DNA of 64,000 nucleotides from Ailanthus altissimus (Eukaryota; Streptophyta; Magnoliopsida; Sapindales; Simaroubaceae). Below the pieces are notes generated by a model that was not told the DNA's origin, made no database searches, and saw only the letters and a list, made by a program, of their open reading frames with translations. The DNA lies in contig OX327702.1 of the NCBI GenBank assembly GCA_946807835.1, forward strand, positions 10,912,001 to 10,976,000, written 5' to 3'. Made by a program: the position numbers and the translations under genes. Each line of letters begins with the position of its first letter. The stretch's first letter is position 1. This document shows, one piece after another, positions 1 through 13,500 of the stretch.

Positions 1-3000
1 CTAATTGGCCGAAATTACCATCTTCACTCAACACATTTCTTTTTTTTCCAATTTCTTGTTGTAATGATATTCAAATCAAGCCAATTTAATTATAATGCCC
101 TAATAACATCCAATTGAAGTTTTTACAATAAAATCACACCTAACCCTAATTCTTACCTTACTAATTCCTTTACTTTGATGACCCATTTAAGCTCCATACT
201 TGAATTCAACTAAATTTAAATCAAGAATCCCAAAAAAATATCAATTGAAGCAATTTTAAAAATTCACACATCATCATTACAAAACAATGCTTTTCTTACC
301 TATTTTTCTTAGATTTTCACTAATAAAAGTTTCAATTGATCTTAAGAACTTGTGTTTGGCTTTATTTTGGCTTGATCAAGCATGAAAACTCAGAAAAGAA
401 GCCTTGGGTTTTATTGTAGCAATATCGCTTCACCTTGGCCGAATTTCCTCTCTTTAGCTCTTATTGTTATACTTTTAACTTAACCAAATTTCTACACACT
501 TCCTCCTTATATAGTGTTCTTCTAAAAGTCCAATTTACCCCTCAACTAACTCAAAATTTCTAAATTGTCATTGGTTCAAAATGGAAGGAATTAATTGGTT
601 CCTTTCTAACTATTTAGTTAGAATAGTCAAAGGAACTAACTAGACCTTTAACTTGGCAATTCATGAACTTGTCTCTAATTGGTCCATTTTCTAAAGTATG
701 AATTATGTTTCTTAATAAAGGCTTGTTCCATGCATAACCCTTAAATAGAAATTCATATACTAAATTAAAATTTTCTTTTCCAAGCCTGACAGGACCCAGC
801 CCGAGACCCTCTACTGTAGGTCCTAGCGGCCCTGCCGGGCATCTCAACGGAAGTTCCTCAGAATATAACTAAGTAAGTTGAGAAATTTCTGTGAGGAGAA
901 CCTCTTTTTAGTTCTTGCTACTATTGAGAAAATCTCATAATATACATGAAAATGACATCTTAATTTTTTTTTTAAAAAGGGGCAAAGTTTCTCTTATTTT
1001 TCAAAAAATCCATATAAAACATGCAAAGAAATTTCACTTCTATTTCAAACACTTCTCAATACTACCAATTTAGACCTCCGGTCCTTTCCAAATCAAATCC
1101 ACCACAACTCAATTGTTTCATTTGAATCACAAAATGAGCATAATCATAACAAGCAAAAACGATCATCATAATATCGAAATCTCTTCTTGTTGGTTCAAAA
1201 TATACATACAAATATACATGCCTACAACTACTATACAGAAAGTAAAGGGTGCTATTTAGCACATTTACATATACAAAAATGATCTTCAGATTTGGCCCAC
1301 TACTCGGCAATAGAAGAATCAGCAGCTTGCGTACCGAGACCTATACTTGGGAATGGGGTTTAGAAAACATAAAACACAAAACGAGTGAGCTAAAGGAGCT
1401 CAGTGAGTGCAATTAAAATTTTAAATAAAATAACATTATGCATAGATAGCAAATTCTAAAGTACATGCATAAATCATGCTTCTAAAACTGATGTAAAGCT
1501 GTAAAATGGTTTCTAATATCATATGCTGATGAAATCTTGCCGAGCCGGTTTTATTTACATATTTGGAAAGCAATATCCAAAATCTGTATAACATAATAAC
1601 TACCGCGTGCATATAAATGCATAAATGCTATCGGTAAATAAAAAACTAGTAAAGTCCTTACTCGGCCATTTTCTTTCTAAACTATACCAATGGTAACCCT
1701 AAAGCTTTATACTCACACAACGACTCAACAAGCATGGTACACGCGTGTAGGTCACGGGGCACCTCAACTAGCAGCACCCACAGTGACATCTCAAGACATT
1801 TCACTAGCTATGCAGCGGAATCCTACATCGCATACATATAGCGAGACAATACCCCGTACATATAGAGCGACTCACATGACTCGACATCCTGACTTTTCGG
1901 AGTTAGTGACACACCCCTAGACCTGCCCATGTGCACGGGATATACCGGCCGGATCTAATACAATCACCACCACTATAATCTGAGGGTACTAATAGCCTTT
2001 AAAACGAATACAGAAATGTTAAAACTATTTCTTAAACCGAACATGTAAATGCATATCTATGAATACATATCAAGATTATAATTATGTTTATGCACTGAAA
2101 ACTCATAAAACATACATTTTTATTATGCAGAAACATAATAAACGAAAGATAAAAGAAATGGCATATTTTCACTCCAGATTCCTGCTCCCGTTATCGATCT
2201 CCATTTTCTTCACCTACGCGCCATAAATGACATTTAGAACCAAATCGAATGCTAGAATCTCATTTAACTACTAAACGCCCTAATCGGCATACAAAGCTCG
2301 GATGCATACTACTTTCCAATTTTCATTTATGGAGTCATTTAATCTAATCTAACTCACCACCCAGCGCCTTGAAAATTATTAAATGCCTTGTAACTTGGTT
2401 GGACATAATTGCCCTTCATCTTTCTAAAATGGACAATTATGTCTCATTTTCTTCATTTTTGGTTTTTCCAACAACCATATACATTCAATATACATAAGAC
2501 ATCATTTACACACAACAACTCAATCAAAACACCACTCAATCCCTAACTTCCCTAAAGTGGCAGAATTTCACCCTACGTTCCAACACATTCCTTCTCTCAA
2601 TTTCTTGTTCCAATTACATCAAAATCAAGCCAATTTCATTCTAATGCCCTAATTACAACCAATTGAAGTCTCTACATTCAAATCACCCAAAACCCTAATT
2701 CTTACCTTGTCAATTTCTTCAAATTGATGACTCCTTCAAGTTCCACACTAGAATTTAACTCAATCTAAACTAAGAATACACACAAGAACATCAATTGAAG
2801 CAATCTTAAAAGCTCACTTATAAATTTCACCAAACAATATTTTTCTTACCTCTTTTTCTTGAATTTTCACTAATGGAAGTTTCAATTGAGCTTAGGGATT
2901 GGTATGTAACCTTATTTTAGCTTGATTAAGCATGAAAAATCATGAAAAAGAAACTGAAATTTCACTGTAGCAGCACCTCTCTTCTAGCTCGAATTTTGCT

Positions 3001-3335
3001 CTCTTTTTGCTCTAAGTGTTTGCTTTTTGATCTCTTGAAAACTCTACACACTTCCAACATATATATAATGCTTCCTTAATTGACCATTTTGCCCTTCAAC
3101 TTACTCAAAATTCCTAATTTGCCATTAGTTCAAATAGAAGGATTTAATTGATTTTTTTGTAACTATCTAGTTAGAATAGTCAAAAGAACTAACTAGAATT
3201 CTCAACTTAGCAATCCATGAGATTGCTTCTAATTGGTCCATTCTTTAATATATAGATTGTATTTCTCAACAATGACTTGTTCCATACATAACCCTTAAAT
3301 GGAAATTCATATAGTAAATTAGAATTTCATTTTCC
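1..3335 (-). repeat. Two offset copies of LTR-like repeat DNA
   Basis: A block at about 1-786 and a block at about 2550-3340 are diverged copies of each other. Both run from a segment containing 'caagccaattt' and 'aatgccctaa' to a shared end with 'attcatat' and 'tccaagcc', offset by about 2.55 kb. Between them lies non-coding DNA with LTR-like texture (short GC-rich words in AT-rich sequence) and no supportable ORF. The right-hand block continues into a tandem array ending in 'ggatattaca', which read on the minus strand gives a TGTAATATCC-type LTR start. I infer minus-strand long terminal repeats of a Ty3/gypsy-like element, one running off the left edge. No internal coding region, primer-binding site or target duplication was found. 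Confidence 0.45.
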
Positions 3336-3899
3336 AAGCCAATAGAGAAAAATTTTAAAAATATTCTAGGGTCGTCCGACGCTCCGATCAAGTGTGAAAT
3401 TATCAAATTAGGTCTAATATCTCTCACGCGCACTATAAAGAAAATATTTCTAACAGGGTTAAAATCGGGTAACCCTACGGTGTTTTTATTGCTCTGTATC
3501 AAAATCTAGGTGCCAATACTACTAATAGAGATTGGATATTACAAAGCCAATAAAGAAAAATTTTAAAAATTAGGTCTAATATCTCTCACGCGCACTATAA
3601 AGAAAATATTTCTAACAGGGTTAAAATCGGGTAACCCTACGGTGTCTTTATTGCTCTGTATCAAAATCTAGGTGCCAATACTACTAATAGAGATTGGATA
3701 TTACAAAGCCAATAAAGAAAAAATTTAAAAATATTCCATGATTGTCCAACGCTCCGACCGAGTGTAAAATTACCAATTTAGGTCTAATACTTCTCACGAA
3801 CACCATAAAAAAATATTACTAATAATATTAAAATTTAATAACCCTATAATGTCTTTATTACTTTATACCAAAATCTAAATACTTATACTGCTAACAGAG
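3336..3899. repeat. Tandem array of about 208 bp, three copies
   Basis: Three head-to-tail copies start at 3336, 3544 and 3706, each opening with 'aagccaata'. The first two are nearly identical over their shared length, but the second lacks about 45 bp just after its start (the part containing 'gtcgtccgacgctccg'). The third keeps that part but is strongly diverged. The first and second copies therefore look like a recent duplication with a deletion, and the third like an older one. No coding potential was seen. Confidence 0.85.
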
Positions 3900-6800
3900 G
3901 GGAACGTGTGTATATATATATTGCATATATATGTTAAAAGGATGTTGGTCAAAGACTTAATGAGAATGAAGCACGATTTGCAAGTATTTTCTGGTTTAGA
4001 AATACTTCATGCAAGACATGCAAAATCGAGCACTTGCCCCCCCCCCACCCCCCCCCCCCCCCAACTTTAAAATATATGTTTTTTTTTTTGGTTTGTCAGA
4101 ACGGGAGCACAGCCATTGGTTCAGGTCGTCGGCATCTTCTGTTTTAATTAGTGGTGGAGAGCAGCTATGCTGCGGAGCTTGACAGAGGAGGCCGATGACA
4201 CTAATGGCGATTCTTGGTGACTATCTCTAACTATATGGAAGCCTGAAACATAGTTTATACAGGGATGAAAGCCTTCCGTAACCTCCTCTTTTCTCCCCTC
4301 TTTTTTTTTAACCCATTAAACAAAAGTGTGCATGCAATAGCGTAGGTCATGTACATATAATAACTAATAGGCAAAATCATTGCTGAATGCATATATGTAT
4401 CAAGCTGCTCGAAAAATCGGATTTAAATATCAGTACTTAATAAAAATTGAAAAACTTATCTTTTGGTTGCCTTTCTTCAAGGCTAATTTTTATGGCTTTT
4501 TATTGCGTTTTTCATTGACGGCGTTAAATTGTTAACTTGCGAATCTGGACATCTTCCACGTTAACGAGTTGAATTTATTTTGATAAGAAAACAAACACGT
4601 CATAGTCGTTCTTCACACGAATCCATGATGATGAACACTGCAAAATAAAAAACTCAACCATGGCCTAGCCAGTTGGATACCGGTGAGCACCCTCCGATGC
4701 TTAATTCAGCCTCTGAAATATAAAATATATAGAAAAAAAAATAGAGAGAGAGCTTGTGAAAGTCGAATTATCTATTAAAAAGAGAGTGTAGCCTCCTCTT
4801 TTTCAATGAAGGGTCCTCTTTATATAGGTGTGGTAAGAAAATCCTATTTAGGCAAGTTCTCTATTTTTTCAAAAATTCTATCTTAAAATAGGATCATAAA
4901 AATTTCTAATTTAAAGAATAATTATTCTTTAATGCATTCTTGAATTTTGGGATAGTATTATTTTTTTTATTTTAACTGAATTTCTTAAAAAGGAAGGACT
5001 CAATTTTAAAGTTTGACCTAACCTGAAATCTAAGATAACAAATTGATATATACTTAATTATAAAAGATAAAAATATTAATTAAAATAGACTATTGCTTCA
5101 AATTTAAAATGTTGTTAATCAAACTATTATTGAAAGACTATCAGCACAAGACTCTACTAAATCAAAGTTAAATAACACAAAGAATTAAGATCACACACAC
5201 AAAATTTGGGAATTATAGTAATTTAATATCTGTTTGGTTAAAAAAATTTATTGACTAAAAGAGTTTTTTAAATTTTTTTAATGATATTTGGTTGTAATTA
5301 GAAAAGAGTTTTTAAAAATTAAAAAATTTATTTTACTTGTAAAATGTCAAATTTTAAATTTTTAAAAATAAAGATTTTGAGTTTTTCTTATACTTGTGTA
5401 ATATCACATATACTTTAATAATATTTTCTTATTTTTATATTATACCTTAATAAAAAAAAATCCTATTAAACTAAAATATTTTCAATATTTTTTAAAAGTC
5501 ATCATATTTCTAATTTTTTATATCTTTACAACTATAATATTTTTATAATAATCTACCAAAATCTTTTGTTGATTATTTTATATTTTAATAAAAAGAAGTG
5601 TTATATTATTTTTAATTTTTATACCCTACACAAAAATTTATATAGATTCATTGATGACTATATATTAATTTTACTTAATTCTTGTATTTTAAGAAATTAA
5701 ATTTAATAAAATACATAATAAATTTAAATTTATATATAAAAAAAATTATATTATTTAGAATTTAAATATAAAATTTATTAAGTATATTTTTTAATAATTT
5801 AATAATAGATGCGCACTTTTAACTATGTATAACCAAATAATTTAATACATCAAAAGAGTTTTTTTAACTAATAACTTAACGATTAATAATTTTATTTTTT
5901 AAACTCTATGCTAAACTTTCTACATTGAAAAGCCCTACTTTTAAAAATTTTATTTAAAAAACTCAACAAAACTAGCCCTTAGTTGATTATTCAACCTACA
6001 TTTATTTGAGCTCCATCAAAAAAATTTCACTATTAAATCATTTAATTACTTGTGCTAAACAGAGATTCACTTGCTTACATTTATATTTTATAGGCAGCAA
6101 CGTGAAAATTATTGAGAATTTGTTATTTTTGTTTTTGAGTAAATGTTGAATATTTGGTTTAGTTCTTAATATTTTTAAAATTGTTAATTACGTCTATTAC
6201 AAACAAAAATAGTCACATTTTAAAATTAGATATTTCAAAAAATTTAAAGATCTAATTAATATATTAAAATAAATACAGAGACGGAATTAGCAATTTTTCT
6301 AAAATTAATTCCCAGTAACAAAGGTTCTAATTCGTAATTATCCTCAAGTGTGGAGGTAATTTGTTTGAGTCTATATCTAAGTTGTTAGACAATTTCAAGA
6401 AATTTTGTTTTTTGTTTTTTGTGTATTTACTAGTAGTAGTAGTTGCTCATATGGGCAGCTGGGTCATTTGCGTCTAAAATTTGGGTTGAGATTTTGACTA
6501 ATTTTCTTTGTGTTTTGTAATTATAACCTTGTTCAATTAATTAATAATTAATAAAAATCGTCGTTTCCGTTAAAAAGGAAAGATAGAAAGGAGAATAAAA
6601 ATGTAGGAAAAAAAAAGGAAAAGAAATTGGCATATAGCGACTGGCGTGGTGAAGACGAAGACGAAGCGAAACTAAAGGCATATGACTCGAACTAAAAAAA
6701 ACCAGAAAACGCATTTGCATTTTAGCAGAACGCGCTAATGCTTGACTTCTTCTCTCTCCTTTGCCAAATTATTTTCCTCTGCTGGTCAAATTTTTCTATC

Positions 6801-6944
6801 GGAAAATTAACACTTTGTAAGAACATTACGAATGTTTAAATTGATCTTTTATTTCAAAGAACAAATCATTTAACACAAAATCTACATTCATATTCAAAAC
6901 TCAACTTAAAAAGAAGAAAGAAAATAAAATTGTAACGGAAGGAA
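3900..6944. other. AT-rich intergenic region, no gene seen
   Basis: No supportable coding region. Contents include a poly-C tract at about 4036-4063, a segment at 4620-5200 with LTR-like texture, a possible MITE (separate entry), and the presumed promoter and 5' leader of the downstream gene at about 6600-6944. I could not place a convincing TATA box or transcription start. Confidence 0.6.
5215..5990. mobile_element. Possible MITE with degenerate inverted ends
   Basis: The left end contains 'ctgtttggttaaaaa' and 'ctaaaagagtttttt'. Reading the right end on the opposite strand gives a similar series, with 'ctagttttgttgag' and 'aaaaaactctttt' plus a repeat of 'tttggtta'. This resembles the imperfect terminal inverted repeats of plant hAT-type MITEs. 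The extreme AT content makes chance similarity a real risk, and no clean target duplication was found. Confidence 0.3.
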
Positions 6945-7468
6945 ATGTCTTGGTTAAAAACGGCTGTGAATAGGGCGGTTGAAGTTGGCGGAAGGAACAA
7001 CCTGACACGCACCGTTCGGAGTTATGCCGATTCCGTTGTTCAAACCGCCGGCAATGCCGTTACCGAGGGCGCTAGAATCATACAGGATCGCATTGTAATT
7101 TCACTCTCTCTATAATTGTATCATTAATTATTTTATTTGATATTTTATTGCGTTAATATTATCGCTATCAATATTATTTGCAGGGAATGAGGAATTTGCA
7201 TAGCTTTAGACTGACAGCGAAGAGATTGGAGGAAGTTTCAGTGTCATGTAGAGGGATTGAGAGAGTTCAGTTGTTGAGAAGGTGGCTGGTTGCTTTAAAA
7301 GAAATTGAGAGATTAGCTTCACCTAATTTTATTGAAAATAATGAAAAGGATTTGGATGATCAGTTGAATTCTGACGAGGCGAAGGACTCTCCTAGGAAAC
7401 CTACCATGGTCAGTTATTTTATCTGTATTTTGAAATGTCACATAAATTGCATTCCTTATTAGCATTAT

Positions 7469-7506
<38 letters not shown>

Positions 7507-10500
7507 GGACAGGTTTATTATGTGGACCCTGATTTGGGTGGTGAATTAATGAATTTCCGAGATGTCTTTCTTTATAGTCAAGCTCTTGAAGGCATAACCC
7601 TGTCTATGGTAAGCTGAATTTTCCATTTTTTTTCTTTTTTAACCCCCAATGCCATGTGATTCAGTTTGTTTAAATTATTTGGTTTGGCAATAGCAGATGA
7701 CATAAGACTCTTATCAACAAGTGTTTATATAATCACCATTCACCATTGTCTCTAGCTTTTCTTATATGGCTAGTATTATAGCGACTAACTAGACAACACT
7801 TGACTAATTCGATAATCATTTAACTATAAAGTTAGTGGCAGTATATGTGGATATTAACGAGATCCAACACCCCTATATCTTAAGTAACTTAGAGTTCATT
7901 AATAGAATGAAATTCTGCTAGTGGTACAACAAAAAAGAACTATTTGATAGTGCTCTATCATTCAATATCCTGGCACTGCTACTAAATAACTTTTCTGTTT
8001 TGTGTTTCTTAAGTAATTGATGGAAGTAATAACAATAAATAAGCAAATGTAGTTCTTGCATGGGATTAAAGACTTTCTTGTGATTTATTTCATGTTCTTG
8101 AGTGGAACCATGAGCCACCACCTGAACTTTTTGTAACTTTTGTAAAATGCAATTCGCATGACCATAGCTAAGGCTTTTTTCTATGCTGAATCTATATATA
8201 GTGGCGGATGTTGACTCTGCTCTTATTTCTTTTCTATAAAATACATACACCAGGTTTTTATAACATTTTCCTGTTTCTAGTTGGGTTGTTCCTAAGCTGA
8301 ATATATTCTGTTGTGTCAGCTTGATATCTAGTTACTGAGATAAGGGGTTGCTAAGATATGAATCATTGCTGCTTAGCTATTAATTGAATAAAGTTCCTTT
8401 TTATTTTTTTTCTCCAAGAAAGCTTTAGCACTGCGATCATAAAGCCTCATTTAGCTCTTATTTTCTGTCATAATATTTACTTGTCTGGGCTTTGTATTTG
8501 CTGATCCATTGAGTTTAACCGCAGGTTAACTCTTTTGTATGATTCAGATTTTGGAAGCACCAAATGAGGAAGAAGTTTCACTTTTACTGGAGATATTTGG
8601 GTGATGTTTCTCACTCTTCTAGTTGATTTTTAATTTCTGATTTCAGCTTCTGTTGCTGAAGTATTTGGTTGCCTTTTTGTGCTACTTTTGAAGAACTGCA
8701 ATCTCCTTTCAGGAATTAATACTACCAGCATGTTTTTTTCTTTTTTCTTTTTGGAATTCCACATAAAATGTTTTTCTTTTTGGTTGGTTATGTACAGGCT
8801 TTGTATTGCAGGAGGAAAGGAAATTCACAATGCAGTAATGAGTAGAGTACAAGATCTGGCAACAGTATTCTCAAACTACCAGGATGAAATACTTGTAAGG
8901 ATGTGATGCATGTGCCTTTAGCATGCATTTTCAAATATTTGAGAAAATTGAATATTAATACTTTAGGTTCAATAACATATCCAAATGGGATTATCCATGC
9001 ATTTTCTGTTAGAAGCTATCAATCTCACATGTCCAAGTCCAACATTGGCTCAAAAACATGATCAAATATACTCCGGAATGTACCATTGTTAGTATCAGAC
9101 ATTTGTTGATTGCTATAGCTCAACAAGTGAACTTAGCGTTTCTCCCTCTCTTTTTATCTCTTCAGGTAAAGCGAGAAGAATTACTCCAATATGCTCAAGG
9201 TGCAATTGCTGGGTTGAAGATTAATGGTGATCTTCCAAGGTGGCTGACAATAGTATATATAAATATGCATTGTTATAGCTTAAAATATTCTCCTAGTTTG
9301 AACTTGAGAGTTTTTCAAGTATCGGTCTAATGTGCATAATTTGGATAATTGGCTGATTTCTCATGCCTGAGTTATCGGTTTGTGACAATGCTGTATCGAA
9401 AGATGATAAACAATTATTATTCTTGCACAATGATAAGACTGGAATATAATTCTTTCTGTACACTTGTTTTCACTCACTGCTCTCAGAATAGATGCTGAAG
9501 CCAGCTGTCTAATTGGAAAACTTGATAAAATGAAGCCAATTCAGCAGCATTCAAATGAAGGTCATGATAAATCAGCAGAAGAAACAACCACTGCAAGAAC
9601 TGAGGTCAGGATGATTTAAATATTCATGCATGCTTTTATTGCCTTAATACACAAATGAATTGTAACTAAAGCTTATCCAAAGTCTAACTGCAATAATATC
9701 CTAAGCTTATTTATGAGGGAAAGTAAAGGCATAAGAGCAAGGCAACTTCTCGTAGTTGTGTAGCTCATTCATACATTTTAAGTTTTTAAATCTTTCATCT
9801 ACTGGTCTCATTACTTTTATCCAGTTTTATGCTTTGCAGTGGGGGAGCAGACCGCTTCTGTATCATATACGTGTATATTTATGGCCAACTGAAACTGAAT
9901 GCTCTGGATTTCCTGCAGGCTCTAAAAGAAGCTTTTGAACAAATTCAACTATGTTGCAAGTTGGAAGAACTCTTTCTGCGGAAGAAGTATTTAAGAAATG
10001 GGGATTCTCTAGAACATCACGCTGTAAAGGTCTGAGTTCATTTTAATATCAGTGATTTTCTTTTTTCTTCTAAAGGAGTTCCTCTTGAAAATGTACATTG
10101 CCTTTTCAAAAGAGGTGGTGCTTTGCAAGAGCTGACCAAAATTTAGACCAATCATTGATTTATCATTTTAGTTGGGACAGAACCAAGGTGTTCTTGGAAG
10201 TAAACAGCCTAATCTGATGTCAGGATTAGAATAGTTCTTATCCAAGTGGTGATCCTAATTGTTGACAACAATGAGATCTATTTTCCGGGTTGTGAAATTT
10301 ACCTGCTATTTTCCTTAAAGAATCAAAAGTAGTACATGCTACAAAGCTGCTAATTGAGGTAGTTTGATGCCCAAATAGCTGCAGCGGCTTCAAAATACTA
10401 GGATGTTACTAAAGCGTAATTATGCTTTGGTGAGATTGATTTGATCAATTATATAGGACTTGGAATCATAATGTCTTCTGGCTTGCCTCTTATACATTAT

Positions 10501-13500
10501 GCATATGTTGTAAAATATTCATTGAATCAATCACATCTCCTTAAAAATTGATTAGGTGTTGAAATTATCTTTTTTTGTATAGTAAAATTATATCTTCTAT
10601 TAATTTGTTTTGGAAAGATCCTTCCTAGCTAATCTAAACCCAAAGTATAGACAACTTTAGCTTTCTATGGTGTACTGGAGAAATGTAGTTTTTACTTTCA
10701 AAAGAAGTGGTTTCTTTTATTTTTTATTTTATATTTTTTATATTTTGGGGGTTGAAATGCTAAATGAAAAGATATATGCTATTCCGAGTATAGTCAAAAA
10801 TAATTATAAATTATCACAATAACTTTTTTCATCTGTTGATAATAAGCCTGTCTATGTTCACTCAATCACTTAAAATATGCTTGTGCCTCCTGGGCACGAT
10901 TTCTTTTTGTCTTATTAGCTTTTAACAATTATTAATATTATTTTTAATTCATTCTTAGTAATGCTAGTCTTCTACTATGCTATTATTGGTGATCTATGAT
11001 CCATTTATCTTGCAGGTCCATAAGTTAAAAATTTTCTCAGAATCTCTTGTTAACTCAACCTCCCAAGCTGAAAAGCGCATTTTAGACAACAGGTTTGAAT
11101 AAACCGTCTAAGGATTTATTTTCTAAATGTATGTTTGCAGTTGTCAATGATTTTACATCTGTATGTGTGAAAAAGATAATGTGTGGATTTATCACACGAT
11201 ATCATAAAAACTTCTGTTCATGTGTTTACATGGAAGTTCTTTGACTGGGTTGCTCATGTGGGCACTGCATGGGCTTATGTTGAAATTATATATGTAGTTG
11301 GTCTGGTCCTTTTTGGGGTATCTGGAGAAGTAAATGGTCTTATTCTTTGGTTATTTATTTGTTTCTAAATCAACAATTTTTGCTATCTTTTAAATAACAA
11401 TTATAATTGACATATTGTTAACCCAAAATTGGTTCTAATAGATCATGATTTATAAAACGAAATTCCTAACCTGTTTACTGTGATTTGAATAATGGTATTA
11501 TGTCTAGTTATCACAAGTAATTTCACAAAGATACCATTGGCTGTTATGAAGCTTATTGTTACTATGGATGGTAGATACATATGATTATTTGGAGCACATC
11601 TTATCCAAATTCATAGTGCAGCAGTCTATGAAAGTTCAATGCCACAGAGCAAACTTAAAATATGTTTCAATAGAATATACATATAAGCCGATATGGTAAC
11701 AAAATTTTGCTATGATCTAAGGTTTTTATCATAAATGCATCTATATTACATGGAATATCCATTAGTACACAACCACCTCAAGTGAAGTTGTATTGTAGAC
11801 TCATATTTTGCCTTTTGTTTTGGCTCTTAGATTTAGGACATTACCCTGCAAACTAATCTTTGAAATTAATTTGTCTGAGACCTGGCATAGAGCTACTTGC
11901 ACAAAAATGTGGGAGCTTATGCCTAAAAAAATCAGGCTCGCCAGTTCTCAACTTTACAAAAGTTGATATTCACAGCCTACACCACTGAATGGAAGCTTTA
12001 AATTACTCAAATTCTGTCAGTCTATTGATAGTTTGTTGTCTACTGAGATTTGTTGACATTGAAGTGTTAAATAACTGTGGAAGAAACTTTAAATGTTCTG
12101 AGACGAGAAATTTGGCACCATTAAGTCAACTTGGGTGTTGAATTCTTGTGATTCATTTGTAATCAAAGGATTCTATTTTATTTTTTCCATTTATTTGGCT
12201 AACCGCTATTTGTAATTGTGAATGTGAAAGGTTGAATATGATTAGATTTTTTTCTTGTTATTCATTTTGTGGTTATCATTTTAGTTTAGTAGATGATGTT
12301 TTTTCTTTTACATTTTTCACTGCTTATTTTAATCAGATCTCAGAAAGAAGAAGCGCTTAACTTCCGTTTGACCAAATCCAATGAAATTTGCCAACTTGAG
12401 AAGGTATGTAGCCTAAATGGTGCTCCTTCATTAAACTTAGATCAGGTGGCATTAATTTAAATACTACTAGTTTCCATAAAAATGGAAAAGACTTATTTTT
12501 GAATTGTGTGTTTTGAAAATTTTCCATCATTATGTAATATTTGTGTCCTTCCTCTTATCTTATTGGTTGAATTCTGCACAAGCTCCAGTTAATGGCACTT
12601 GCAAGAAGTACCACACCAGTTCTAGTAAATGATATCTCCTCTATCTGAAAATATAATGGAAATTTCTCATCATAATTTCTTGAATATATTTTTGATCAAA
12701 TAGAAACTTGAAATTTTCACCCTCTTATGGCTAGTTAATTGGATGCAATTGAGATATATGTTCTATTTTTATTTATTATATAAAACCCTTTCCATTGAGA
12801 GGAAATTGGTTTGCTTACTAATTGTCTAAAGGAACATTACGCGCATGTCTCATGGCATTTCCAGGAGTTAGCTTTGGATATTCAGGAACTAGAGAAGCAG
12901 AAGGATGAACTTGAAACTGCATTGAAGAAGGTTATTTTGTCTTTATCTCCATATTATATATTTTAGCTATGCTCAAAGCACAAAATACTATCCAAGATCT
13001 AGTGATGCCAGGTATTGCATAATCTAACTTAAGTTAAGCCATTAAGTTTCACTTACTGCTATTCATCCATTTGTACCATTTTGTTGATATTTACCTGAAA
13101 ATCTATGTGTGTCTAGAGGTGAATTCCTAGTGTGATTCCTACATCTTATATTTTACATCTGTCCCAAAATTTTCTATCAGATCCTCTGCTGACATTAGTT
13201 TCTAAGGCTTGGTTTTCTGTATTAGGTGACTACCTCATTGGTTTCTACTCGTGCACGCCTTCATAATGCCAAAGAAGAAAGAGAGCAATTTGATGAAGCT
13301 AGTAATCAGATTATAATGCACTTTAAGTCAAAGGTACCATAGTTTTCTGTCTCACTCTATGAACTTTTCAGATTGTCATGTGAGAATTATTATTCATATT
13401 CATACTTTTGAGGAAAAAATTAGGGCCTACTTTGGATCCTTTTTGTTATATGTACCTTATTTGTTTTCAAAACTTTGATTTATCATAGGAAGATGAGCTG

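Noticed and set aside
1690..1920. 76-codon ORF in the left repeat region
   Set aside because: No domain; the sequence has LTR-like word repeats and lies within duplicated repeat DNA.
7918..8250. Minus-strand ORF of 110 codons in intron 3
   Set aside because: No domain, no homology I recognise, and it lies wholly inside an intron of a well-supported gene.
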